Below are positions 9,282 through 19,720 of a DNA stretch of 64,000 nt, one piece after another; within the stretch, counting starts at the first letter, position 1, and each line of letters begins with the position of its first letter. This DNA comes from Chrysophaeum taylorii (taxonomy: Eukaryota; Sar; Pelagophyceae; Pelagomonadales; Pelagomonadaceae), in the NCBI GenBank assembly GCA_029834535.1, contig JAQMWT010000317.1:670255-734254 (forward strand), given 5' to 3'. The notes under the pieces were generated by a model. The model did no database searches and was not told where the DNA came from. It saw only the letters and a program-made list of their open reading frames with translations. The position numbers were made by a program, and so were the translations under genes.

Positions 9282-11866
9282 ATGACACCAAATTTGCCGG
9301 CCGGGGTGGTCCAGTTCATGGCCGTGGGCATGGTGATGGGCTTACAGGGGATCGTCGGCGGGTGGATTTTCGCCCACGTGATAAGCCAGGGTCCCGGGCA
9401 CGTGATCTCGCCGGTTCACCCCAAGGGCGAGCTCGCCCGGTCGGGGAGTTTGTGGGTATTCTTGCGGCGCGTTTGCGGGCTGCGGGACGACGAGGTGCTG
9501 AAAAATGGCGGGGCCGACGGGTTGCTCGCTTTGAAACGAGTCGAACACCGGTGCGCGATGGTCCTCGCTAACCTGTTTATGGCGGTGCCTTTGCTGATCG
9601 CGTACGCGGTTAACTTGGAGGGGGGCGCGACGGCGCTGGGCCTCGCGAGGACTACTATCGCGAACGCCGCCCCCTTGTCGGTCGGTCGGCTGCACATCCG
9701 ACTGTGGGCGATGGTCGCCGCGTGCTACTTCGTGCAGATTGCGGGGAATCTGATATTAGAAAGATACGACGAACTCGCGTCGAAAATCATCTCGGCTTCT
9801 GTGGAGAAAGCGCCGGGCCACCACTACGCGGTCGTCGCGCGAGGGCTCGACCCCGCGAACGTCAAGGACATCTTCGAGACGGCCCTCCGCGGGTCGGTCC
9901 TCCACGTCCACCACGTGACGGCCTACAATAACCGTTCTGCTGCTGCTGCTGCTGCTGCTTGTTCGAGAGAGAGAGAAATCGAATCGGCGCCGCCTTTTTT
10001 GTGGATCCGGGACGACGACGCGGCGTGCTTTCCCCAGATCTGGGGGAGTCTCGTAGCCTATGTGGTGCGGCGGTGGCGGCACCGCCGCGGCGGGCTCCGC
10101 GGAAGAGTGCACGCCTACGTCGAGGCCCTCCGCGCGGCCAAACAGCGCGAGGCGGACGCGAGGCCCGACGCGCTCGGAGCGCGGCCGTACGCCGAACGAT
10201 GTCGCGTCGCTCTCGCCGACGCGGTCGCCGCCCCGCGGCAACTCTCGCGGGTTGCGGTGGTGGTCTTCGACTCGGTATCGAGCGCCACGGCGGCCGCCAC
10301 GCTCCCCGTGGGCCTCGTCGGGGGCGACGACCGGTCTCTCGACCCCGCGCCCGAGCCCAGAGATATTAAGTGGGAGAACCTCGAGGAGGGGTCGTCGCGC
10401 GACGCCGCGCGCGCCTGGGGGATCGTGGGCATTACCCTCGCCGCGACCGCCGGGTTCTCGGGCGTCGCCCTCGCCACGCGGATCTACGCGCGCCGCGGCC
10501 CCGAGAACGTAGTCGCTCTCGCGGTCATGGGCGTCGTTCCCGTCTACGTCGCCAAGCGAATGATGGGAGCGACGCACGCGGCTCTCCGGTGGGTGTATTG
10601 GGCGACGAACGAGGCCTCGACCGAGTCGCGCCTCGAGCTTTCCACCCAGCGCGACTACGTCCGGCTCCTCCAGGCCTGCGCTTTCGCGGGACCTATTCTA
10701 GCGATCGCCCTCTTCTCGACCGTCCCCAAGCATCACAGATCGATGCTCGATCGCTCGGGCGACGGCGCGGCCGCGCTCGACTACGTCCCCCCCGACTTCC
10801 TCCAGGTCCTCGCCATCCGCAAGATCCCCCCCCTCGCCTTTGGCTTCGCCGCCATGCTTCTCTTCAAGACGGGCGACGACCTCTACTCTCTCCTTTTCCG
10901 CGTCCCGGCTTACGTCCACTACCTCAAGATGAAGCGCGCCGTTCTCCGACGCGGCGGAGAGTCGTCGCGCGTTTTCGCGAACCAGTTCTATTTCGGCCAG
11001 GGCCGCGACCGCGACCCCACCCACACCATAGTCGGCGCCTTCGCCTTCTCGGGTCAGGCGGGGTTCGAGGTCTTCGCGCTCTCCATCGTTTCAGCCTTCG
11101 CTCCCCTCGCGCCCGCCGTCGTCCCCGTCGGCCTCCTCTACTTGACGGTCGCGACGTTCTCGCAGAAGTTCGTCCTCTCGAACACGGCCTGCCCGAAATT
11201 CAACGTCGACGGCCTCTTCTGGCGCCTGGACGTCCGCCAGTCGAGGAGCTGCCTCCACCTCGCCCTCGCCTTCAACTTGATAATCTGCCTCTTCTGCGGC
11301 GCCGTCGCGCACCTCTTCGGCCTCGCGCCCCTCCTCGTTTTGGCGGTTTACTTCGACGCCAAGAGCGCGCACCGCTTTCTCACGAAAAACAGACACGGCC
11401 TCAGCGCCGGCCGCCTGCCGCTCCTCGAGGCCGCCGACGTCGACCGGAGACGCGCCCCGACGCACGCCGCCACCGCCTGCGCCGATTACTGCGGCGCCGA
11501 CCAAGTCTGGGCCCCGCGCGAGGAACCCCCGCCCCGGGGCGGCGACGTCGACTTCTTCCCGGGCCCGCCCATCGCCGACGACGACGACCTCGACGACAGG
11601 CTCGAGCCCCTGCTCATGTGGCTCGCGCGCTACGACTCGAAGCGCGCCGTCCCCACCTTCTTCAGAACCCCCGAGGGCACCGAGGACGTCGTCTTCAAGG
11701 ACTCCACGCTCCGGAAGATCGCCGACACCGTCTGGCGCAAGATGAAGACCACCTACCCCGGGGTTGCGGGACACCGCCTCCACCAGCAGCTTCCCGTAGG
11801 AGACCACGACGACCAAGCCCCCGCCGACGTCGTAACGACGCGTCGCGTCCGCCTCGGCACCAACCC

Positions 11867-11903
<37 letters not shown>

Positions 11904-11951
11904 CACAAAGACGTCTCCCATCAGAACCACCCCGCACCGTACGCGCCGTGA
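9282..11951 (+). CDS. OSCA/TMEM63 (CSC1-like, DUF221) cation channel family protein
   Basis: An 889-residue polytopic membrane protein. N-terminal helices (GVVQFMAVGMVMG; LFMAVPLLIAYAV; WAMVAACYFVQIAG) are followed by a cytosolic domain with an RRM-like start (HHYAVVARGLDP) and the family signature DIKWENLEEG at about residue 363. A helix-rich channel core continues from WGIVGITLAATAGFSGVAL to VLAVYF. Family members are mechanically or osmotically gated Ca2+-permeable channels at the plasma membrane. The tail is Asp-rich, encoded by a (GAC)n microsatellite around 11870-11900. The assignment rests on topology plus the WENL signature; ion selectivity cannot be told. ATG 9282 is used because an upstream in-frame start would fall in the A-rich tract. 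Confidence 0.75.
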
Positions 11952-12283
11952 TCTTTTCTTCATTTCCCGAGTGGTGATGATCGATCTGTAGCCGGGAGAG
12001 AGTGAGGGAGTCTGGACGCGCGCGGCCACCGAGAGAATCGAGAGAGAAGCGAGCATCCTCCTCGAGAATCCTCCTCCTCGATAATAATAATCCTCGAGTA
12101 TCGAGACTCTCGTCGACTGATATTGTCATTGGTTGATTATTCGGGGGAAGGAGTCATGCTGTCGTCGTCGTGCCGCCGGCGATCGACGGAATCCGCCGGC
12201 GACCGACGGAATCCGCCGCCGCCGCCGCCGCCGATGCCGCCGCCGCCAAATATATGTGATAGGACATACGTTCCCGTCATCCC
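11952..12283. other. Convergent intergenic spacer
   Basis: 332 bp between the stops of the OSCA-like gene and the 260-residue gene. It contains a tandem of CGACGGAATCCGCCGGCGAC-like units and a (CCG)n run near 12180-12245; no gene seen. Confidence 0.6.
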
Positions 12284-13066
12284 CTAGTCGGGGCGTCGTC
12301 GGGCTCGGATCGCGTCGAAAAGACAGGAGTTGTTTTTGGAGGAGGTGGTGTGCAGGCGGTTGAGGGGGCGGAGTGCGTCGCCGCGTTTCTCGACGTCGCG
12401 AGCGTACTCGGGCCTGCGTAATTCGTGGGGCTTGAGGTGTTGTTCTCGGGCAAGCATGTCCTTGAGCTTCTGGCGAAGCATCGCGCGCCAAGCGTCCTTG
12501 AGGCCGTCGGCGTCGTTCTCGAAATCGAGATCCCGGACGGTGTGGTATGCCGCGCGGAGCTCGACGACGTCGCAGTTTGAAGGGTTATACTTGTGCCGGA
12601 GATCCGCCGGGTGCGCCCGCCGCAACGCCTCCTCGGGCACCCATACGACCCATGGGAACCTCGTCATCCGGAGCCGCTTTGCTAGCCGCGGAACGCGCGC
12701 GTCGAGATCTTTCGCACTCAGCGTCGCGACGTCCGCTGGAATCACCGCCCGCTGCGCCAAAAACGCGCGCCGATTCTCCGGCGCTTGGCGCGCGTCCCAC
12801 TCGCGCTCTTCGCGCTCTACGCGCGCCGCGTACTCGGGGTGCCGCCGCACGGCCGCGCCGAGCGCTTCGACCTCGGATTCGCACGCATCGCCGCCAACGA
12901 GGCGCTCGACGGCGCGCCGCAGCCGCTCTTCCAGCACTTCCAGCGGCACTTCGTCTCTCAGCGGCGACGCGAGGGCGCCACGGACCTGCTCGAGGAGTCC
13001 GTCGATGGCCTTGACGCGCGTCAGCGCAGTCGACGCGAGGCGCTGCAAGTCACTCCCATCAGTCAT
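12284..13066 (-). CDS. Unrecognised 260-residue charged helical protein
   Basis: An open frame of 260 codons starting at ATG 13066 (MTDGSDLQRL). It is rich in Arg, Glu, Ala and Leu, with long predicted helices (for example VPLEVLEERLRRAVERLVGG and VEREEREWDARQAP), so a coiled-coil or helical-bundle protein is likely. A central segment, FPWVVWVPEEALRRAHPAD, looks like a small folded patch. There is no signal peptide or membrane helix. I do not recognise a family. Codon usage is GC-rich like the neighbours, which favours a real gene. The 5' side borders the Helitron-like array only about 100 bp away. Confidence 0.55.
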   Translation of the reverse strand: MTDGSDLQRLASTALTRVKAIDGLLEQVRGALASPLRDEVPLEVLEERLRRAVERLVGGDACESEVEALGAAVRRHPEYAARVEREEREWDARQAPENRRAFLAQRAVIPADVATLSAKDLDARVPRLAKRLRMTRFPWVVWVPEEALRRAHPADLRHKYNPSNCDVVELRAAYHTVRDLDFENDADGLKDAWRAMLRQKLKDMLAREQHLKPHELRRPEYARDVEKRGDALRPLNRLHTTSSKNNSCLFDAIRARRRPD

Positions 13067-13173
13067 CAACGGTGAAATGTTAACCAAGGACGAGGCTTTC
13101 TAAACATTTTTTACTAAGGGTGAAGACCTACAGTGTTTAGAGTACATCTTATTATACAGCTTATTAGTATAAT

Positions 13174-14035
13174 ACAAGTGCAGGCCAGTAAGTTCACCTA
13201 GTCCCAATCTCTAACCCCAGTAAGCTCACCTGGTCTCAGTAAGTTTCATATAAGTTCACCTGGTCAGTAAGTTCACCTAGCTCACACCAACTCCTTTGAG
13301 CTCGAACTCCTTTGAGCTCGTCGCTCTCGCCTCCGCCAATCTAAGCTGCTTCGATCCGCACGCGCCGCCAACCTTTGAGTGAGTTTACTCTAAAAACCCT
13401 TTGCTCTAAAACCCCAGTATGTTCACCTGGTCCCAGTTTCACCTGGTCACTCAGTTCACCTAGTCCCAATCTCAAACCCCAGTAAGTTCACGTGGTCCCA
13501 GTAAGTTTGTTGATCGTTTGGCGTAGGCGGGCCTTAAGGGATACAGGTTGGAGGAGCCTCGGTGACAACGACACGATCGATCATGTATCTGGTACCGTTG
13601 CAGTGGCCGTGCGACGGGTCGAGGTTTCGAAGACATTAAGCTCGCGATCAAAGTCAGCATGCCGTTGGTTGTCAGGGAGTTCCCGAAAACTCGACTGTAA
13701 AGAGCGAGGCGTCGTCTTCCGACCCAACCTAGTCGGCCGAAAAAAAGAACTCCGACGCCTCGTCTCCGGGAAAAAAAGGCCGCGGTCATTCATGCGCGCG
13801 TTGTCAGCATCGACAACATCGTTTCGACGGGGCGTGAGAATGGCGCGCTGGCTAAAAGAGCCGCCGCGGGTCGTGGAAATAGTCTGCGAGGTCGCCGTAG
13901 ACGGCTTGGAGGCTCACTGTCTGGCTCTCGCGCCTACCTGATCCTTACTCTCGCGCCTAACTGATCCTTACCCTAAATCGAGGGACAGACAGACAAACAA
14001 ACAAACAAACAAACATCTGTCGATTAGTAGTTAAG
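13174..14035 (-). mobile_element. Helitron-like relic, copy A (internally deleted)
   Basis: First of three tandem copies. On the plus strand it begins ACAAGTGCAGGCC and ends CGATTAGTAGTTAAG, the same ends as the other four copies. Read on the minus strand it has a PIF1-helicase-type segment (LRNLDPSHGHCNGTRY, broken by frameshifts) and the upstream AILTPR-N-DVVDADN motif. About 230 bp present in the other copies, coding the last helicase motif, is missing. The plus-strand left part is a minisatellite of CCAGTAAGTTCACCTGG units. Confidence 0.7.
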
Positions 14036-14041
14036 AAGAAG

Positions 14042-15102
14042 ACAAGTGCAGGCCAGTAAGTTCACCTGGTCCCAATCTCTAACCCCAGTAAGTTCACCTG
14101 GTCCCAGTAAGTTCACCTGGTTAGTAAGTTCACCTAATCCAAATCTCTAACCCCAGTAAGTTCGGCGTAAACCCACTCGTGCTCACACCACTCCTTCGAG
14201 CTCGTCGCTGTCGCCTCCGCCAATCTAAGCTGCTTCGATCCGCACGCCGCTAACCTTTGAGTTTACTCTAAAAAGCCCAGTAAGTTCATCTGGTCCCAGT
14301 AAGTTCACCTGGTCACTATATTCACCTAATCCCAATCTCCAACCCCAGTAAATTCACCTGGTCCCAGTAAGTTCACCTATAGTGCGCGTGTAGACGCCGG
14401 GAGGGGGCTTATCGGTATTGCGCAGCACGTGTGGGGTAGGGTGGAGTCGTCGACTCAGAAGAGCATATCCTCGGGGTTGCCGATCGACAGAGAGCCACGT
14501 AGAGCTGGACGTGACAGAAGACGGGCTTGGGCAAGAGGACGCCGACCTCGCGGGGCGTCTGGCCCTGGCTCTTGTTTGCTCTTGTTGATCGTTTGGCGTC
14601 GGCGGGCCTTAAGGGATACAGGTTGGAGGAGCCTCGGTGACACGACACGATCGATCATGTATCTGGTACCGTTGCAGTGGCCGTGCGACGGGTCGAGGTT
14701 GCGAAGACTTTAAGCTCGCGATCAAAGTCAGCATGCCGTTGGTTGTCAGGGAGTTGAAAACTCTACTGTAAAGAGCGAGGCGTCGTCTTCCGACCCAGCC
14801 TAGTCAGCCGAAAAGAACTCCGACGCCTCGTCTCCGGGAAAAAAAGGCCGCGGTCATGCGCGCGTTGTCAGCATCGACAACATCGTTTCGACGGGGCGTG
14901 AGAATGGCGCGCTGAAAGAGCCGCCGCGGGTCGTGGAAATAGTCTGCGAGGTCGCCGTAGACGGCTTGGAGGATCACTACTGTCTGGCTCTCGCGCCTAC
15001 CTGATCCTTACTCTCGCGTCTACCTGATCCTTACCCTAAATCGAGGGACAGACAGACAAACAAACAAACAGACAGACAAACATCTGTCGATTAGTAGTTA
15101 GG
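14042..15102 (-). mobile_element. Helitron-like relic, copy B
   Basis: Same ends and order as copy A, but keeps the segment coding the C-terminal PIF1 helicase motif on the minus strand: TINKSQGQT is replaced in part by a Ser/Lys insertion, then GVLLPKPVFCHVQLYVAL. No copy has an intact helicase or a Rep nuclease, so it cannot move by itself. It abuts copy C with no bases between. Confidence 0.72.
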
Positions 15103-16106
15103 ACAAGTGCAGGCCAGTAAGTTCGCCAGTAAGTTCACCTAGTCCCAATCTCTAACCCCAGTAAATTCGGCGTAAACCCACTCGTGCTCACATCCACTTT
15201 CCTTCGAGCTCGTCGCCGTCACCCCCGCCAATAAGCTGCTTTGACCCGCACACGCCGCTAAGCTTTGAGTTTATTCTAAAAGCCTCAGTAAGTTTGCACT
15301 TGGTCTCAGTAAGTTCACCTTGTCACTAAGTTCACCTAATCCCAATCTCAAACCTCCGTAAGTTCACCTGGTTCCAGTAAGTTCACGTGGTCCCAGTAAG
15401 TTCACCTATAGTGCGCGTGTAGACGCCGGGAGGGGGCTTATCGGTATTGCGCAGCACGTGTGGGGTAGGGTGGAGTCGTCGACTCAGAAGAGCATATCCC
15501 CGGGGTTGCCGATCGACAGAGAGCCACGTAGAGCTGGACGTGACAGAAGACGGGCTTGGGCGAGAGGACGCCGACCTCGCGGGGCGTCTGGCCCTGGCTC
15601 TTGGTGATCGTTTGGCGTCGGCGGGCCTTAAGGGATACAGGTTGGAGGAGCCTCGGTGACACGACACGATCGATCATGTATCTAGTACCGTTGCAGTGGC
15701 CGTGCGACGGGTCGAGGTTGCGAAGACCTTAAGCTCGAGATCAAAGCCAGCATGCCGTTGGTTGTCAGGGAGTCGAAAACTCGACTGTAAAGAGCGAGGC
15801 GTCGTCTTCCGACCCAACCTAGTCTGCCTAAAAGAACTCCGACGCCTCGTCTCCGGGAAAAAAAGGCCGCGGTCATGCGCGCGTTGTCAGCATCGACAAC
15901 ATCGTTTCGACGGGGCGTGAGAATGGCGCGCTGGCTGAAAGAGCCGCCGCGGTTCGTGGAAATAGTCTGCGAGGTCGCCATAGACGGCTTGGAGGATCAC
16001 TGTCTGGCTCTCGCGCCTACCTGATCCTTACTCTCGCGCCTACCTGATCCTTACCCTAAATCGAGGGACAGACAAACAGACAAACATCTGTCGATTAGTA
16101 GTTAGG
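15103..16106 (-). mobile_element. Helitron-like relic, copy C
   Basis: Third tandem copy, joined directly to copy B. The minus strand shows RAILTPRRNDVVDADNARM, then NGM, then CNGTRY-type and LPKPVFCHVQLYVALCR motifs spread over different frames. These are successive blocks of the PIF1-like helicase C-terminal half found in Helitron RepHel proteins. It ends GATTAGTAGTTAGG on the plus strand. Confidence 0.72.
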
Positions 16107-16813
16107 AAGATTCAGGGTGTTCACACACTCAAAAATTTAAACTTTTTTTTGTATTGTAACGAGCATTACTTGCCTCACCTTTTGAGTAAAGTAATTCGTA
16201 AAGTGAAGACAGTTCGTCGCAGCCTTCGCGCACACGACGCGAACAATGTCCCCAAATAAATATATTCAGTAGGACGGGTTAAACTATTCATTTACCGCCG
16301 TCGACGAGCAACTACCGCCTCTTTCGACTTAAATGTGAATGAGCCCGAGAGCACCTGACCTGAACAGTCCCTCCGGACGGCGGGCACGGGAATTGGCAGG
16401 GCGGCGGGGGCCGGCGCGCGCAACGTTTGCAAAAAAAAAACGAAAACCAGGGGTTCATCATCACTTCACTAAAGATTTACGATCGCCACGTTGATGGTGC
16501 TTTCGTATGGACAAGAGAGGTTATAATATAAGCAAAGCGGTGCGGAGTGTCGTTGGCCGGCGTCGACCGCGAGGAAACTGAGGCGGGGCTGGCACGAGCC
16601 CGAGGGTGGTTCGGTTCGGTTCGGTTCGGTTCGGTTCGGTTATAAATAAAAAATACATAAAAATTATAGGCTCCCAACCATCTCCCACCCCAGGGGTGGA
16701 AAAAAGAGAGAGAGAACCCACCCCCCCCCCCCAACCGACGAGGTAAGTAGGAGTCGTCGGAAAGCCGGCGGCATCCTCGTCAGAATCAAAGGATGCCGAT
16801 AAGGATGGCGTCG
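16107..16813. other. Intergenic: relic array to second OSCA-like gene
   Basis: About 700 bp, AT-richer than the genes. It contains a (GGTTC)n pentanucleotide repeat at 16608-16640, a C run near 16721-16731 and no supported gene. Confidence 0.55.
16608..16640. repeat. (GGTTC)n pentanucleotide repeat
   Basis: Six and a half GGTTC units followed by an AT-rich stretch, downstream of the second OSCA-like gene. Confidence 0.85.
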
Positions 16814-19657
16814 TCAGACCCATTCCTTGTGGGAGTCAGAATCGACGAAGCGCATGACAGACGAGGGGTCGCCCGCGTCGGTGGTGGCCGAGTCGCTGCG
16901 GCCGCGCGGGGGAGTGAAGACCTCGAGGACGTTCTTGGCGAGACCCGAAGAGAGGTGACGCCAATGGTGGAAGAAGTCGGGGTGGCGCTCGGGTTCGAGG
17001 GGTCTCGCGTCGTCGTAGACGTCGTAGAGGTGGGGAATACCGCGGCGCTCGAAGTCTCGGACGGCGTCGCGCCAGGTCGGAAAGTCGTGGTCGAGTGCCC
17101 TGCGCGGCGGCTCGTCCACTACGGCGGCGGCCGCGTCGTCGTCGTCGTCGTCGTCGTCTTCGCCGTATTCCGAGGTGCGGAAAGGGGGCGTGTCTGTTAC
17201 GGGCGGGGGGGGTGGTGGGGTGAGAAGCGACGAGTTCGGCGTTCCGTCGTGGCGACGGCGGCGGGCTCTCGCGGGGGTCGGGGAGTTGATCGCGACGATC
17301 GAGGCGACGGCAAAGAGGAGCGCGACGCCGAGCGGCCACGTCGCGGCGTTGACAGCGCAGACTACGCGGCGCGCGCGACGCGCCACGACCACGAAATAGC
17401 GAACAGATTCTTGGTCGGCGTATGTTTTGTCGTCGTCGCAGTCGACGCCGAGGAACGAGAGGAGGGGGCTCGCGGCCGTGTAGGCGGGGTCGGACCACGT
17501 CCAGAGAGCGAGGATCGCGTGAGCGGGCGCGGCGACCGGCGCGATCTTGGCGGCCGTGCGCGCGAGGTGGGCGCCGAGGCGTGGCGGGAGCGCGCGCTCG
17601 CGCAGGAGCGCCCACTTGTCGTGGGCCAGCATGGCCGCGAGACAGGCCAAGGCGAGCCACGGGAGGACCGGCTGGCCGGCGCCGTAGACGGCTCCGATGA
17701 AGAAGACTCGGAGCATGTCGGCCGCGCGCGCCGTCGCGTCCCAGGGGGTCGCCGCGAGGTACCGGGTGACGACGTCCTTGAGGAAGCGCCAGACCGATCG
17801 CCGCTGGCGCCGCGGGGTGGCCGGGACCACAACCTCGTAGGCGCGGGGTTCGTAACCCTCGGAAGACGTCGCGCCCCCGCGGTGGAAAAGGGGCGTCATC
17901 TCGGTCGACGGGGAGGTCGTAGTGGTCCGGCGAGGTGGTCTCCGACGCTCATTTTCGCGGCGGCGGGACTTGTAATCACCATCATCATCATCATCATCGT
18001 CCGTGGCGCGGTGCTGGCGGGCGGCGAGGTCGCGGTCGAAGGGGATGCCGAGGAGGCGTCGCGCGGCAACGCGGAGCAGGGCGCCCGCGGGGGGCGCGAG
18101 GGCTTCCCAAAATAAGGTGGTGGTGAGGTAGAGGCTGACGTCGGTGTACCAGAGCCATTGGCTATCGAGGCGGGTCGCGCCGCGGAGGGCGGCGAGCGCG
18201 TAGCAGGCTAGGGTGTTGGAGGTCGTCGACGCGAAGTACGAGACGAGGGCGGCCGACTGTTCGGTGGACCTCGTCGCGTGGGCCTCGAAGAGCGATCCGC
18301 GGCGAACGATAAAGCGGAGAATGGAGTTGATGACGACCACGACGCCGACGAGGATGAGGGCGTGGCGGCGCGGCGAGGGGTCGCGCGTGAGGTAGGGTCG
18401 GAGGGCGGCCGAGGTCGCCGAGCCTAGCGCCTGCTCGGCCTTGGCGCGGGGAAGCTGCCAGAGCGTGGTGTTGGTCCAAAAGTCGTCGTCGTCGTCCTTC
18501 GACTGGTTCTCCTCCTCCTCGATGGCCCGGCCGCGCAACAGGAAGACGGCGACCAGGGCCGCGCAGCAGACGAGGAGCGTGCCGAGGCGAACGAAAAGCC
18601 GTCGGGCCGCGCGGGACGCGATGCTTACCTCGAGATTTTCCCAGATAATTTCGGCGGGCGAGGGGGCCATCGAGGGCCGCGCCGCACCGAGAGGTCCTCT
18701 CGGCTCGTGAGCGGAGATGCGGCGGAGCCGCTTGGCGAGGGCGACGGCGGCGTCGCGGGCGACCCGAGGCGAGTCGAAGACGACGAACGCGGCGACGGCG
18801 CGCGCGGGCCGTTCCGACCGCGCGAGCTCGCCGAGCTCGGCCGCGACGCGGTCGAGGCGGCGCTTTTTCATAATCGCGACGCGCCGGAGCACGCCGTACC
18901 TCGCCGCGCGTCGCTCCCACAGCAAAAAGTCGGCCTCGGCGGCCATCGTCTCGACGGCCTTGTCGAGGACGGGCCTGAGCGCGTGGTGGACGGCGACTCG
19001 GACGATCCGCGCCTCCCCCAGGAGCGGCCGGAGGTCCGCCAGGATTCCCGCGGCCGTCGCGTCGGGCGAGACGTCGCGCAGAAGCACCGTGTAGTGCTCG
19101 GGCCGCGGCGCGAGCGCCTTCATGGCCGCGACGTCTTTCCGGACGAGTTCTCTCGCGGCCGCCGCGCCGCACAGCAGCGTTAAAGTCGCAAGGCTCGCCG
19201 TCGCCGCGATCACCGAGCACTCGACGAGCCGACCCGCGCGCCGCGACTTGCCGACGGCGGCCATCGAGTACCGCAACAGCAAGTTCCGAGAGCGCTTCCG
19301 CGGCAGTTTTCCGCGACGCGCGTAGAACGCCAGCGCCGGCGCCTGCAGCACGGCCGCCGCGAGCGACAGCGACAACAGGAGCTTACCCAGCTTGAAGTGG
19401 AGCGAGGCCCCGAGCCCGAACGCCTCGGCGAACTTGAGCCCCTCCTCGCTCTCGGCCTCGTGCGCGTTGAGGATGATACGAGGCAGCACGTCCACGGCGT
19501 GGAGCCGGCCCACCGACACGCCGTACGGCAGGGCCGCGTGCCCGATCGTCGTCATCCCGATCTCGGACGACGCCCGCCGCCGTGCCTCGTCCCCGCCGCC
19601 CCACTCCACCGTCGGCGACACCACCAACGGAGACCTCGGCGCGCCGCCACTCTTCAT
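16814..19657 (-). CDS. Second OSCA/TMEM63-like channel family protein
   Basis: 947 residues from ATG 19657 (MKSGGAPRSP); an upstream GTG is not used. The layout parallels the protein at 9282-11951: N-terminal helices (LLLSLSLAAAVLQAPALAFY; SVIAATASLATLTLLCG), an RRM-like strand HYTVLLRDVSP, a cytosolic helical domain, then the signature EIIWENLEV at about residue 334. Helices follow at LFVRLGTLLVCCAALVAVFL and beyond. The C-terminal part has Asp runs and a Pro/Thr-rich tail. The two proteins are divergent paralogues rather than a recent duplicate. A role in osmotic or mechanical Ca2+ signalling is inferred from the family. Only 63 bp separate its start from the stop of the SANT gene on the same strand. 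Confidence 0.65.
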   Translation of the reverse strand: MKSGGAPRSPLVVSPTVEWGGGDEARRRASSEIGMTTIGHAALPYGVSVGRLHAVDVLPRIILNAHEAESEEGLKFAEAFGLGASLHFKLGKLLLSLSLAAAVLQAPALAFYARRGKLPRKRSRNLLLRYSMAAVGKSRRAGRLVECSVIAATASLATLTLLCGAAAARELVRKDVAAMKALAPRPEHYTVLLRDVSPDATAAGILADLRPLLGEARIVRVAVHHALRPVLDKAVETMAAEADFLLWERRAARYGVLRRVAIMKKRRLDRVAAELGELARSERPARAVAAFVVFDSPRVARDAAVALAKRLRRISAHEPRGPLGAARPSMAPSPAEIIWENLEVSIASRAARRLFVRLGTLLVCCAALVAVFLLRGRAIEEEENQSKDDDDDFWTNTTLWQLPRAKAEQALGSATSAALRPYLTRDPSPRRHALILVGVVVVINSILRFIVRRGSLFEAHATRSTEQSAALVSYFASTTSNTLACYALAALRGATRLDSQWLWYTDVSLYLTTTLFWEALAPPAGALLRVAARRLLGIPFDRDLAARQHRATDDDDDDDGDYKSRRRENERRRPPRRTTTTSPSTEMTPLFHRGGATSSEGYEPRAYEVVVPATPRRQRRSVWRFLKDVVTRYLAATPWDATARAADMLRVFFIGAVYGAGQPVLPWLALACLAAMLAHDKWALLRERALPPRLGAHLARTAAKIAPVAAPAHAILALWTWSDPAYTAASPLLSFLGVDCDDDKTYADQESVRYFVVVARRARRVVCAVNAATWPLGVALLFAVASIVAINSPTPARARRRRHDGTPNSSLLTPPPPPPVTDTPPFRTSEYGEDDDDDDDDAAAAVVDEPPRRALDHDFPTWRDAVRDFERRGIPHLYDVYDDARPLEPERHPDFFHHWRHLSSGLAKNVLEVFTPPRGRSDSATTDAGDPSSVMRFVDSDSHKEWV

Positions 19658-19720
19658 TATTTTGTACCAGCACAGCACCCAAAGCAGAGCGGACCACTTT
19701 ATTATTAAAATTATAGTTAT

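Noticed and set aside
13174-16106. CRISPR-like array because of regular short repeats
   Set aside because: Repeats vary in length and spacing, lie in a eukaryotic genome and belong to longer elements with helicase fragments.
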